Counted from the stretch's first letter, positions 36,136-44,264 are shown. The stretch is DNA of 64,000 nucleotides from Paenibacillus sp. (GCA_031180825.1 JAPSLM010000008.1:186001-250000); one strand, 5' to 3'. Numbers and translations: made by a program. The notes: generated by a model from the letters alone, not told the origin.

Positions 36136-36257
36136 GTCAGACCCGTATCTGCATGCGCGAAATGCTCTGTCTGTAGACAGCAGCTCCGTGCATCGGCATA
36201 TCCGTTCTTCGTATCCTAACACCTCCCTATGCTCCGTAGGGTCCAGCGTGCTATCGG

Positions 36258-36455
36258 ATCAGGCAGGTATCCTGGCTTAGGGCATCCCGCTCGGCGCCTT
36301 CCCGAAGACGTGTCTTCAGTGGCATGCTGCCGAGCGATAGCTTGAATCAAGCGCCCTTCACAGTGGCGGGACCGCGACGGTTTTGCACTCGTCTTCCCTT
36401 TTAAGCTTCGGACAAGGTCCGAAGCACCCGATTCCCCGTATTCGGTTGTGATGAA
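36258..36455 (-). ncRNA. Cobalamin (B12) riboswitch
   Basis: On the minus strand the conserved elements appear in order: GGTGC stem with TTAAAAGGGAA, the TGCAAAACCG segment, GTCCCGCCACTGTGA, and finally the B12 box AAGCCAGGATACCTGCC at about 36274-36258. It precedes a terminator and the ferredoxin gene 35693-36067. B12 binding should cause early termination. Confidence 0.92.
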
Positions 36456-36517
36456 CCTAACGATACCCGAGGGGAGGATACGTTGTCAATATGTTCCTGC
36501 CTTATACTTGCCTTGTC

Positions 36518-36667
36518 CTACCGCGTTTCCCGGTGCAGGGTAACCTTCTTGAGCCGGGGGCAGTATTTGCGGAGCTCGAGCCGTCCCGGATGAGTTTTCT
36601 TGTTCTTCGTTGTCGTGTAGTTCCGATCGCCGCATTCGGTGCAGGCTAAAGTAACGATGACGCGCAT
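36518..36667 (-). CDS. rpmG: 50S ribosomal protein L33
   Basis: A 49-residue L33: [20 protein letters not shown], then [20 protein letters not shown]. It retains the first CxxC knuckle but only one Cys of the second, like the B. subtilis RpmGA pattern. ATG 36667 follows AAAGGAGGTG. It lies 29 bases after a COG0523 GTPase gene with a Zur box, so this copy is probably part of the zinc-starvation response, as with the alternative L33 of B. subtilis. Confidence 0.93.
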   Translation of the reverse strand: MRVIVTLACTECGDRNYTTTKNKKTHPGRLELRKYCPRLKKVTLHRETR

Positions 36668-36696
36668 AAGGGACACCTCCTTTCCATCTATAGGGT

Positions 36697-37920
36697 TTAT
36701 TGCAGCAATGCCGCTTCCAATTGCTCTGTCGAGACGTTCGGCAGCCTGTCGGGCAGCAGCCGCCAATCCCCGGCCATCTCTTCATCCGTGAGCAGGCACG
36801 CGTCCAGCTCCGCTACGATCCGTTGCTTATCCGGCGCGATCCCGATCAAGACCAGCTTCGTCGTCCGGTCCCCGAAGACGGGGTCCCAATGCTGCGCCAG
36901 CTCCGGCTCCTCGGCCAGCACGGCCTGACGCTCCGCTTCCGGGAGCGCGGCCACCCAGTAGCCGGCCGGGCCGAATTGAATCGAAGGGCCGGCCTGGCTC
37001 AAGCTTTGCGCAAGCGCATTGCGGCTCGCCAGCCACACCGTCCCCTTCGCGCGGACGATCTCCTCCGGCCAATCGGACATCCACGTCGTAAGCCGTTCGG
37101 GATGGAACGGACGGCGGCGCTCATAGACGAACGAGGAGATGCCGTACTCTTCCGTCTCCGGCGTATGATGATCGTTCATCAGCTCCTGCATCCAGCCTGC
37201 CGAGGCGCTCGCGGCTTCGAAGTCGAACAGGCCGGTGTTCAGAATCTCTTCCGGGTTCACCCGCCCCCGTTCGGCGCGCAGCAGCTTCGCCCGCGGCTGA
37301 AGCTTTCTCAGCACGCCTTCCAGCTCGTTCAGCTCGTCCTCTTCGACCAGATCGCACTTGTTCAAGACAAGCACGTCGCAGAACTCGATCTGGCTGATGA
37401 GCAGATCGACCACATCGCGCGTATCGTCCGCACCTACGGCCTGCTGCCGCTCAAGCAGCGATTCGCCGGAGGAATAGTCGTGCCAGAAGCGGTAAGCGTC
37501 CACCACCGTAACCATGCAGTCCAACCGGCACCATCGGGACAGATCAATGCCGTGCTCTTCGTCGATATACGTGAACGTCTGCGCCACCGGCACCGGCTCG
37601 CCCACCCCGGTCGATTCGATCAGGATGTAATCGAACCGGCCGTCGAGCGCCAGCCGTTCCACCTCGCGCAGCAGGTCTTCCCGCAGCGTACAGCAGATGC
37701 AGCCGTTTGACATTTCGACCAGCTTTTCCTCCGTACGGGACAGCCCGCCCCCCTCTTGAATCAGCGCCGCATCGACGTTCACTTCGCTGAGATCGTTGAC
37801 GATGACCGCCACCTTCAAGCCATGACGGTGGTTCAGCACATAATTTAAAATGGTCGTCTTCCCGGCGCCCAAATAACCGCTCAGCACCGTTACCGGTATT
37901 TTCGTTCGATCGTTTTCCAT
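36697..37920 (-). CDS. COG0523 (CobW/ZigA-type) metallochaperone GTPase
   Basis: A 407-residue GTPase. The P-loop is [19 protein letters not shown] (about 13-31), the metal motif CxCC is [14 protein letters not shown] (about 73-86), and NKCDL is the guanine-specificity motif near residue 182. The C-terminal CobW_C domain follows. COG0523 proteins deliver zinc to client enzymes under starvation, or cobalt in B12 synthesis. The Zur-like box just upstream favours a zinc role (ZigA/YciC type). ATG 37920, operon with rpmG. Confidence 0.88.
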   Translation of the reverse strand: MENDRTKIPVTVLSGYLGAGKTTILNYVLNHRHGLKVAVIVNDLSEVNVDAALIQEGGGLSRTEEKLVEMSNGCICCTLREDLLREVERLALDGRFDYILIESTGVGEPVPVAQTFTYIDEEHGIDLSRWCRLDCMVTVVDAYRFWHDYSSGESLLERQQAVGADDTRDVVDLLISQIEFCDVLVLNKCDLVEEDELNELEGVLRKLQPRAKLLRAERGRVNPEEILNTGLFDFEAASASAGWMQELMNDHHTPETEEYGISSFVYERRRPFHPERLTTWMSDWPEEIVRAKGTVWLASRNALAQSLSQAGPSIQFGPAGYWVAALPEAERQAVLAEEPELAQHWDPVFGDRTTKLVLIGIAPDKQRIVAELDACLLTDEEMAGDWRLLPDRLPNVSTEQLEAALLQ

Positions 37921-37939
37921 AGTCAGCAGACCTTCCTTA

Positions 37940-37955
37940 AACGTAATTATTACTA
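37940..37955 (-). promoter_or_regulatory. Zur box upstream of the COG0523 gene
   Basis: ACGTAAT-T-ATTACTA is a near-palindrome close to the Bacillus Zur consensus TCGTAATNATTACGA, located about 20 bases before the start codon. This implies zinc-dependent repression of the GTPase-rpmG unit. Confidence 0.7.
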
Positions 37956-38297
37956 ATAAAAATCATTGTACTGAGGCGCCCGCCGTTTGTCAACGAGCAA
38001 ATTTCAGTCCGCAGCGCAGTAACCTATGCTTGAAACGATTGACGTTAACGCTGGTATTGCAGAAATTGCCGCTCTATGTAAATAGAAAGGGGAAAGGTCA
38101 TCCATAGACCCTTCCCCTTACCGCCATTTTCCGCCGAACGCATATATAGTTATTTTCTGGTTCTCGTCTATTCGTGTAACTGTTATTGTTTTCTTCGGTC
38201 ATTCTGCTTGGATCTTCCTGCGCGTCGGGACACGTTGCTTTGATAGCATAACGGCGGCGCCATTGCGCGCCCTCTCCACTGTCCCTCGCTTCTCGGC
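37956..38297. other. Intergenic region between the zinc and iron operons
   Basis: About 340 bases with no credible gene. It contains the Zur-controlled promoter region on the left and, at 38087-38119, a terminator-type hairpin. Short frames on both strands lack ribosome sites. Confidence 0.5.
38087..38119 (-). terminator. Hairpin downstream of the ferrochelatase-like gene
   Basis: AAGGGGAAGGGTC pairs with GACCTTTCCCCTT on the minus strand, with CTATTT after it. It probably ends the uptake operon 180 bases beyond its last stop. Confidence 0.65.
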
Positions 38298-39245
38298 TCA
38301 AAGCACGCCAGGCTTTCCATATGCATCGTCCTTGCATCGGATGCGGCGGGCCGCGTAACGGCTCAGCATATCTATAAACTCGTACGAATCGTTTAGAAAC
38401 TCCGTGCGCGCGAACTCCAGCCCGCACCTTGCGGCCTGTTCCCAACAGTCAATGCCTGCGTCGTACAGCACCTCCACATTCTCGGTCAGCGACATCAGCT
38501 CGCATAGGACGACGGCTTTGCGTCCGGCCGCGGCTTCCGCCTCGATGACCTGCCGTACGTCCGGTCCCAGCCAAACCTGGGGCGCCGGCCCTCCGCTGCG
38601 GTACGCCAGCCTCCACGGATAGCCCCCCGCCGCCCTGGCGACGCTTGCCGCCAAAGCTTCAAACTCCGTACAGAACCGCTCGTTGGCCTGCGGCAGCCCC
38701 GGCTGGCTGTGCGCGGTGAAAAGTACGATGAAATCGCCCCGGCCGGCCGCAGACAGCCAATTTGCCGCCGAGCGAAGACGGCGTCCCAAGAGGTCGATGA
38801 ATCGCGGTTCGGCCCGCCAGCCTTCGATATCAAGAACAGGAAGGTCGACACCGTGCCGCCGGAGGGCGTCCCGTACCTGCTTGCGGTACGTTCCCGTGCC
38901 GGACCGCGTATACAGCGGCGTGGTCGGAAGCGTCGCCACGCGGCGCACGCCGTCCCGGATCATTTGCTCCACCGTATCGGGGACAAAAGGCGGCGTATGC
39001 TTGCAGCCGACATATACTTTGACTTCGTCCAAAAGCAGCGCCCCGATCCTCCGCTCCAGCGCTTCCGCTTGTCTTAGCGTGACGGAGGCAAGCGGATCGC
39101 AGGTGCCAAGCTGCCGGTAGCGCCAAACCGCATCCTGCAGCCGGGCTTCGCCCGGAGGCTGTCCGTGAAAAATATGCGTATAAAACGGCTCGATCTCGTC
39201 GACGGACCGGACCAGACCGTACACCGGCAACAGTATCCCGATCAT
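38298..39245 (-). CDS. Ferrochelatase-family protein (CpfC/HemH paralogue)
   Basis: A 315-residue class II chelatase. The proximal Tyr is in LLPVYGLVR (Tyr9), the active-site His in VLFTAHSQPG and the Glu in LTENVEVLYDAG, all aligning with B. subtilis CpfC. YTHIFHGQPP and YRQLGTCDPLA match the N-terminal family blocks. It normally inserts Fe2+ into coproporphyrin III. Here it is the last gene of a FecCD-type uptake operon and overlaps the binding-protein gene by ATGA, so it may process an imported metal or tetrapyrrole; that is inferred. Confidence 0.8.
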   Translation of the reverse strand: MIGILLPVYGLVRSVDEIEPFYTHIFHGQPPGEARLQDAVWRYRQLGTCDPLASVTLRQAEALERRIGALLLDEVKVYVGCKHTPPFVPDTVEQMIRDGVRRVATLPTTPLYTRSGTGTYRKQVRDALRRHGVDLPVLDIEGWRAEPRFIDLLGRRLRSAANWLSAAGRGDFIVLFTAHSQPGLPQANERFCTEFEALAASVARAAGGYPWRLAYRSGGPAPQVWLGPDVRQVIEAEAAAGRKAVVLCELMSLTENVEVLYDAGIDCWEQAARCGLEFARTEFLNDSYEFIDMLSRYAARRIRCKDDAYGKPGVL

Positions 39246-40285
39246 GCGCCGGCCTCCTTTTTCACGCTGGAACCCGGCTCCAGAAAATCCGCGATCTCCG
39301 CGATGGAATCAACGACGGCCGGATTGGCGTTCACCAGCTGCCTGGCCGCCATGACCCGTACCCGGCCTTCTTTCACCGCCTTCAGAGCACCCCAGCCCGG
39401 ACTTCCGGTCAGCTCCCGGAACGCGAGTTCCTTTTTCCCTTCCCAGTCGGAGAGCAGGATGCAGTCCGGGTCCGCCTGAATAATCTGCTCGATCGTCGCT
39501 TTCGTCGTGCGGGGCAGCCCCATCGCTTCGGCAGCGGGCACGCCGCCTGCCAGCCGCACCAGATCGCTGGATATATTGTCCGGTCCCATCATATACGGGC
39601 CCGTATTGGGACCTACCGGCGAAAGCACGAGCACCGTCGGTTTGGAGGCCGCTTTACGCTCCTCGACTTTGATCCGCGCCGCCTCCAGCTTGCCCTTCAT
39701 CCGGTCCGTCACAGCCTTGGCCTTCTCCTCTTCTCCGAGAGCCTGCCCGAGCAGCTCCAATTGATCCATGATTTGCCGAACCGTGCCCCATTCCTTGAAG
39801 GTCAGCACGGGAATGCCCGCCTGCTTCAGGATCGGATCGGCATCCTTCTCCCCGTCATGGATGGTCGTCATCAGCACCAAATCGGGCTTGTAGGACAGCA
39901 CCTGCTCCGGATCGAGCTTCGTCGCGCCCGTTATTTTGGCGCCGATCAGCTTGCCTTGTGCGGCATGAACGGACAGCTGCTCGTTGTCCAAGCTGCGGGG
40001 GGCAACGACGAAGCGGGAAGGCTCCGCCAGCTCGAGCGCCATCTCGGCCGTATCCAGAGACAGCGCGGCGATACGTTCGGGCTTCGCCGGAACGACCACC
40101 TCGTGCTTGCCGCTTGTCACCAACGTTCTCGGATAAGCTCCGGCCGGAGCCTTCCCCTCTTGCCCGTCGACCGGCGCCGCCTGGGAACCGCATGCCGTCG
40201 CGAGCAGCAGCAGTGCGATCGTCCCCATGACGCGCCAAGGCTTAAAACGGGTTTTTCCACTTTTCATTTGATTCCGATCCAACAT
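39242..40285 (-). CDS. Iron/heme/cobalamin-type ABC substrate-binding lipoprotein
   Basis: A 347-residue FepB/BtuF-fold lipoprotein. The signal peptide ends in the lipobox LLLATACGS, giving a lipidated Cys at about residue 32. The rest has two TroA-like lobes: KPERIAALSLDTAEMALEL, KLDPEQVLSYKPDLVLMTT, and the C-terminal VNANPAVVDSIAEIADFLEP. It captures a siderophore, heme or corrinoid outside the membrane for the permease and ATPase upstream. ATG 40285 follows AAAGGTGAG. Substrate is not determinable from sequence. Confidence 0.85.
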   Translation of the reverse strand: MLDRNQMKSGKTRFKPWRVMGTIALLLLATACGSQAAPVDGQEGKAPAGAYPRTLVTSGKHEVVVPAKPERIAALSLDTAEMALELAEPSRFVVAPRSLDNEQLSVHAAQGKLIGAKITGATKLDPEQVLSYKPDLVLMTTIHDGEKDADPILKQAGIPVLTFKEWGTVRQIMDQLELLGQALGEEEKAKAVTDRMKGKLEAARIKVEERKAASKPTVLVLSPVGPNTGPYMMGPDNISSDLVRLAGGVPAAEAMGLPRTTKATIEQIIQADPDCILLSDWEGKKELAFRELTGSPGWGALKAVKEGRVRVMAARQLVNANPAVVDSIAEIADFLEPGSSVKKEAGA

Positions 40286-40318
40286 GGTACTCTCACCTTT
40301 TCCATTTTTTCTATATAG

Positions 40319-41119
40319 TCAATAAGCCGCCTGCATCCGGACTTCGTCCAAAGCGGTCACCGCGGGCTTGCCGGTCCGTTCGTCCCGGCGGATCAAGGCT
40401 TCCACCCCGTAAGCCTGCCGGAGCCGTTCGGATGTGACGACGCACTCCGACGCCCCGGCAGCCAGCACATGTCCGTGCCGAAGCAGAATCAGCTCGTCGC
40501 AGAACCGCGCCGCCAAATTCAAATCGTGCAAAGCGGCAATGACCAGCAGCCCGGCATTCGTTCTGTCCTGCAGCAGCTTCATGACGCGCAGCTGATGCCG
40601 GATATCCAGCGCCGAAATCGGTTCGTCCAACAGCAAAATCCGCGGCTGCTGGGCAAGCGCCTTGGCGATGAACACCATCTGCCGCTGTCCGCCGGATAAC
40701 TCCGTCACCCTCCGGTCCGCGAACGGGACAATCCCGGTTGTCCGCATCGCTTCCCGCACCGCTTCGCGGTCCTGCGCGGAGGCGGAAGCAAACCGCCCCC
40801 GATGAGCGTAACGCCCCAGCATCACGATCTCTTCCGCCGTAAAGTCAAGCTCCGCGCTCAAATCCTGCGGCACATACGCGATATGGCGCGCGACCGCTTT
40901 GGGCTTCATCCGGTACAAGCAGGCCCCGTCCAAAAGCACTTCTCCGGCGGCAGGCCGGCGCAAGCCGCCCAAGGCGCGAAGCAGCGTCGATTTGCCGCTG
41001 CCGTTCGGACCGATCAAGCCGATGAAGCGTCCGGGCCTCATCTCCAAATTGATATCATGCAGGATTGTCTTCGAACCGGCTCGCTGCCGCAGCTGCCTCA
41101 CCGTTATGACCGCGCTCAT
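40319..41119 (-). CDS. FepC/BtuD-type ABC ATPase
   Basis: A 266-residue ATPase. Walker A is GPNGSGKST (about 38-46), the signature is LSGGQRQMVFIAKAL, Walker B is RILLLDEPIS and the H-loop is ALHDLNLAA. It powers the FecCD-type permease, whose gene it overlaps by ATGA. The start at ATG 41119 follows AGGGGGC; the much longer open frame upstream is the antisense shadow of the permease gene. Confidence 0.9.
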   Translation of the reverse strand: MSAVITVRQLRQRAGSKTILHDINLEMRPGRFIGLIGPNGSGKSTLLRALGGLRRPAAGEVLLDGACLYRMKPKAVARHIAYVPQDLSAELDFTAEEIVMLGRYAHRGRFASASAQDREAVREAMRTTGIVPFADRRVTELSGGQRQMVFIAKALAQQPRILLLDEPISALDIRHQLRVMKLLQDRTNAGLLVIAALHDLNLAARFCDELILLRHGHVLAAGASECVVTSERLRQAYGVEALIRRDERTGKPAVTALDEVRMQAAY

Positions 41120-42165
41120 GCCGCCGCCCCCTTTCCGGATTTCAATACCATGCCCAAAAACATCGGCGCCCCGATCAAAGCGCAGACGACGCCGACCTGC
41201 AGCGTCACCGGCTGGAGAACCATCCGGGAGATCAGATCCGCAATCACTAAAAATACCGCTCCTCCAAGCGCGCTGGCCGGCAGCAGCACCCGATGATCCG
41301 GTCCGGTCCATAAGCGGATCATATGCGGAACGACCAAGCCGACGAACCCGATAATCCCGCTCACCGCGACGGCCGAGCCGGTCATCAGCGAAGCGAGGCC
41401 CAGAATCAGATAGCGCACGGCGCGCACCTTCATGCCGCTGCTTTGGGCATGCTCGTCGCCAAGGAGCAGCAAGTTCAAATCCCGCGCGAAGGCGCACAGC
41501 AATACGCAAGAGATAAGGATCGGCACGGCAATCAGCTGCACGTGTCCCCAAGTCCGGGCTTCCAGCCCGCCTTGCAGCCAGAAAATGATGCTCCGCAGCT
41601 CCTGTTCGTTCCGCGAGCTGGCGACCAGGATGTTGATAACGGCGGACAGCAAAGCGTTCAGGCCGATCCCTAACAGCAGAAGCGTCGTTACCGTAGAATG
41701 GGTGCTCCACCGCCAAACCGCAAGAATAACGCAGACGGCAAGCAGCGCTCCGGTAAAAGCGGCGGCCGGCAGCAGCCATACGCCCAAATGCGTCAATCCG
41801 AAATATAAAGCGCACACGGCCCCCGCAGCGGCCCCGCTGGATACGCCGACATAACCCGGCTCAACGAGCGGGTTGCGGAACAGTCCTTGCATCGAAGCGC
41901 CCGAGATGCCGAGCGCCGCTCCTACAAGCGCACCGACCAGCACGCGCGGCAGCCGTACCTGCTCGACCACCAGCCGCTCCCGCTCTCCCGCCATGCTATC
42001 CACCGGCACAGCTATTTTTTCCAGCAGCAGCGCAAACGTTTGTTGAAACGGAACGGACACGGGCCCGAAGCCGGCAGCCAGTACGATACTGGCAACAAGA
42101 AGCGCAGAAAGCAGTCCAAAAACAAAGAGCGGGGAGGAAAACAAATGATGCCGAGACTTAACCAA
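41116..42165 (-). CDS. FecCD-type ABC permease
   Basis: A 349-residue permease with about ten helices. Family blocks are VRLPRVLVGALVGAALGISG ASMQG region, NPLVEPGYVGVSSGAA, and the C-terminal SGIIGFVGLVVPHMIRLWTG coupling helix. It imports siderophore-iron, heme or vitamin B12. Only one permease gene is present, so it acts as a homodimer. The start is TTG 42165, five bases after AAGGAGGAG. First gene of the operon permease-ATPase-binding protein-ferrochelatase. Confidence 0.9.
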   Translation of the reverse strand: MVKSRHHLFSSPLFVFGLLSALLVASIVLAAGFGPVSVPFQQTFALLLEKIAVPVDSMAGERERLVVEQVRLPRVLVGALVGAALGISGASMQGLFRNPLVEPGYVGVSSGAAAGAVCALYFGLTHLGVWLLPAAAFTGALLAVCVILAVWRWSTHSTVTTLLLLGIGLNALLSAVINILVASSRNEQELRSIIFWLQGGLEARTWGHVQLIAVPILISCVLLCAFARDLNLLLLGDEHAQSSGMKVRAVRYLILGLASLMTGSAVAVSGIIGFVGLVVPHMIRLWTGPDHRVLLPASALGGAVFLVIADLISRMVLQPVTLQVGVVCALIGAPMFLGMVLKSGKGAAA

Positions 42166-42235
42166 GAAGACTCCTCCTTATGACTTCGTTGTACGCCCGC
42201 TGTCCAATGCGTTCGGCGGCGGACGGCAAAAGAAG

Positions 42236-42255
42236 CATTTGTCTATGTACAAATG
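42236..42255. promoter_or_regulatory. Inverted repeat upstream of the uptake operon
   Basis: CATTTGT-N6-ACAAATG is a perfect 7-6-7 inverted repeat about 70 bases upstream of the permease start. It does not match the Fur consensus; the regulator is unknown. Confidence 0.4.
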
Positions 42256-42390
42256 TTTTTACCTAATGCAAAATTTATTCTATAAGGAAATTTTCTTACC
42301 GTCAATAAAATTTGTTATTTCAGGGAAACATTCAAGAGAGCACGATGGCTTTCATTTTGTTTTTCCAACATGGAGGAGGTCCTTCGCTAC

Positions 42391-42738
42391 ATGTCCGCTG
42401 TTCTCGGCTTTACGTTTCTTTTTGTCGGTCTGGTGATCGTCAATGCCGTCTATTCTTATCAAAGCAAACACATCGATCCCGCCTTCAGAGCGACATTTCT
42501 TTTTCAAATGAAGATGCTGCCTTTGTTTCTTCCGGCGAATCTGCTGATCGGGTACGGCGTCCGCCGGGTACAGCATAGCTTCGGTCAGTTGACAACGGCT
42601 CTCGTCTCGGCCAAAATCGTCGAGCTTTTCGTTTGTCTGCTTATGGGCTACATGTTCATGCAAGAGATGCCTACATGGAAAACGTGGGTCGGACTTCTCA
42701 TTATCGTCGGCGGGTTTATACTGATGAAATGGAAGTAA
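42391..42738 (+). CDS. Small four-helix membrane protein (EmrE/EamA-like size)
   Basis: A 115-residue protein with four hydrophobic helices, for example AVLGFTFLFVGLVIVNAVYS and MLPLFLPANLLIGYGVRR. The end TWKTWVGLLIIVGGFILMKWK resembles the last helix of small drug/metabolite carriers. ATG 42391 follows GGAGGAGG. A small multidrug-resistance-like or half-EamA carrier is possible. It stands alone, 130 bases before the c-di-AMP riboswitch. Confidence 0.6.
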   Translation: MSAVLGFTFLFVGLVIVNAVYSYQSKHIDPAFRATFLFQMKMLPLFLPANLLIGYGVRRVQHSFGQLTTALVSAKIVELFVCLLMGYMFMQEMPTWKTWVGLLIIVGGFILMKWK

Positions 42739-42870
42739 ACGGCGCTGGGGTTGGAAGACTTTGTGGGGTGAAATCTATCGATCCTCGTGATAGACTGTAA
42801 GGGCCCTTGAGAGACCGGCCGGGCTGAGACGCTCGGCTTATCCGGTTTTGTCGAGAGGACAACTACAATC

Positions 42871-42988
42871 AAGGCCGAAGCTTCATTGGAAGCGCGGGGG
42901 AACCCATCTTTTGGGGTGAAGCCATTCGTCTTATGGCCGGGTGATTGCTCTTTGACCCGAACCCGTCAGCTAACCTCGCAGGCCGCAA
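42871..42988 (+). ncRNA. Cyclic-di-AMP (ydaO/yuaA) riboswitch
   Basis: The conserved ydaO blocks are present in order: GGGGGAACCCA, TTGGGGTGAA, GGGTGATTGCTC, TTTGACCCGAACCCGTCAGC, and TAACCTCGCAGGC, closed by a GGCC stem. It precedes a LysM-CAP wall protein, a typical target of this class. c-di-AMP binding normally turns such genes off. A further GC-rich hairpin region (42775-42860) lies 5' of the aptamer. Confidence 0.9.
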
Positions 42989-43004
42989 AAGGAGAGGATC
43001 TTTT

Positions 43005-43775
43005 TTGAATCGCATGAAAAAAGCCGCTTTGGCGAGTGTTTTGGCCCTGACTTCGGTGTTCGGAGCCGGTATGGCATCTGCTTCGGCCGCACCATGCATC
43101 GTTACCGATAACGATACGCTGTCCACCATTTCTCAAAAATACGGCCTCGATCTCGCATCGCTGCTTCGTTCGAATCCGCAGCTGTCCAATCCGAATGTCA
43201 TTTGGGAAGGCATGATCATTAACATCCCGGGATACGGCAACGGATCGCAGCAGCCGACGACTCCGGTGAAACCGCAGCCTGCTCCTGTGAAGCCGCAGCC
43301 AACGGTGCCGGCGAAACCTGCTCCTGCGAAACCGCAGCCAACGGTGCCGGCGAAACCTGCTCCTGCGAAGCCGCAGCCGACAACACCTGCAAAACCGGAT
43401 AATCAATCCGCTTTCGCCAGCCAAGTCGTCAGCCTTGTGAATCAGGAGCGTGCAAAAGCCGGTCTGAAGCCGCTTGCTTCCGACAGCGCCTTGACTGCAA
43501 TGGCGTTGGACAAAGCGAAGGATATGTACAATAACGGCTACTTCGATCATACGTCCCCGACATACGGGTCTCCATTTGATATGATGAGATCTTACGGCAT
43601 CCGTTATTCGTATGCAGGCGAAAATATTGCAAAAGGCCAGCGTTCCCCGCAAGAGGTGATGAATGCGTGGATGAACAGCGACGGCCACCGCAAAAACATT
43701 CTCAGCCCGAACTTTACAAAAATCGGCGTTGCCTACTACAACGGCGTATGGGTTCAGGCGTTTATCGCGAACTAA
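43005..43775 (+). CDS. Secreted LysM and CAP/SCP-domain protein
   Basis: A 256-residue exported protein. Signal peptide at about 1-30 (RMKKAALASVLALTSVFGAG to ASA), a LysM peptidoglycan-binding domain at about 31-78 (DNDTLSTISQKYGLDLASLL to IINIP), a Pro/Lys/Ala repeat linker at about 85-135, and a YkwD-type CAP domain at about 140-256 with YFDHTSPTYG and YAGENIAKG and HRKNILSPNFTKIG. TTG 43005 is the best start (7 bases after GGAGAGG); ATG 43014 is too far. Controlled by the c-di-AMP riboswitch. Confidence 0.88.
   Translation: MNRMKKAALASVLALTSVFGAGMASASAAPCIVTDNDTLSTISQKYGLDLASLLRSNPQLSNPNVIWEGMIINIPGYGNGSQQPTTPVKPQPAPVKPQPTVPAKPAPAKPQPTVPAKPAPAKPQPTTPAKPDNQSAFASQVVSLVNQERAKAGLKPLASDSALTAMALDKAKDMYNNGYFDHTSPTYGSPFDMMRSYGIRYSYAGENIAKGQRSPQEVMNAWMNSDGHRKNILSPNFTKIGVAYYNGVWVQAFIAN
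43279..43383 (+). repeat. In-frame tandem repeat in the LysM-CAP linker
   Basis: A 39-base unit encoding KPQPTVPAKPAPA is repeated nearly perfectly about two and a half times, forming the Pro/Lys/Ala linker. Such repeats vary in copy number by slippage. Confidence 0.7.
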
Positions 43776-43798
43776 TAGCATAAGGTTACAGGCAGCGG

Positions 43799-43848
43799 AT
43801 CGGTCCTCTTTGTCAATTTGTCAAGGGGGACCGATTTTACTTTTTTCG
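43799..43848 (+). terminator. Intrinsic terminator of the LysM-CAP gene
   Basis: ATCGGTCC pairs with GGACCGAT, with the inner stem partly extended, followed by TTTACTTTTTT. Confidence 0.85.
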
Positions 43849-43930
43849 AAAATTAGGCATTTCTAAAATTTTTTTTAGAAAATTCCGTATGAAACGATAC
43901 AGACATATTCAATTGTTTACTGGTATCATG

Positions 43931-44040
43931 AGCATTGGTAGGCAATGAATTCGAATCTGTATTTGGGCACTTGGATTCGAGGGAGCTAGTAGTGCAACCG
44001 GACCATCTTTCTTAGCCGTCGCTAGGAAGGATGGTTTTTG
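43931..44040 (+). ncRNA. Candidate structured leader RNA with H-type pseudoknot and terminator
   Basis: TCGAATC (43951-43957) pairs with GATTCGA (43974-43980). GCACT in its loop (43967-43971) pairs with AGTGC downstream (43991-43995), a classic H-type pseudoknot. A terminator follows at once: ACCATC-TTTC-TTAGC with GCTA-GGAA-GGATGGT and TTTTT (44002-44040). A 61-residue gene starts 39 bases later. It matches no riboswitch class I can name. A regulatory leader or small RNA is inferred. Confidence 0.5.
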
Positions 44041-44078
44041 TTTTATAATCATTTTTTCTAAACTAGGGGGTATCCTAA

Positions 44079-44264
44079 ATGAAACAACCGATAGATTGCC
44101 AACTTCTCATCGAACAATTAGCGATCCCGCTGGATAAATTCGAAGCGTGGAAAAAAGAACAGCTTACACATATGAACATCCAAGACCATGACATAACGAT
44201 GAACGAGAGCCGGCAGGCCGACCATCCCGATGCTTCTCTGCGTCCCCCTACCGACGAAATTTGA
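44079..44264 (+). CDS. Small hydrophilic protein downstream of the pseudoknot RNA
   Basis: A 61-residue acidic peptide, MKQPIDCQLLIEQLAIPLDK then FEAWKKEQLTHMNIQDHD, with no membrane segment. ATG 44079 follows AGGGGG at 8 bases. Family not recognised. The terminator just upstream suggests transcription attenuation of this gene. Confidence 0.5.
   Translation: MKQPIDCQLLIEQLAIPLDKFEAWKKEQLTHMNIQDHDITMNESRQADHPDASLRPPTDEI

Noticed and set aside
40319-41815. Long 5' extension (to 41815) of the ABC ATPase frame
   Set aside because: The extension is out of frame with and opposite in logic to the FecCD permease that covers the same bases. The ATPase starts at 41119 with a ribosome site.
42186-42340. 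Fur box upstream of the FecCD uptake operon
   Set aside because: AT-rich stretches are present, but none matches the Fur palindrome well. Only the CATTTGT inverted repeat is clear.
43279-43383. Short tandem repeat as a CRISPR array
   Set aside because: It is an in-frame protein repeat (KPQPTVPAKPAPA) with no unique spacers.
43943-44040. Whether the pseudoknot RNA is a c-di-GMP, preQ1 or SAM riboswitch, or a tRNA
   Set aside because: Key consensus blocks of those riboswitches are absent. GGATTCGAG superficially resembles a tRNA T-loop, but no cloverleaf can be drawn.
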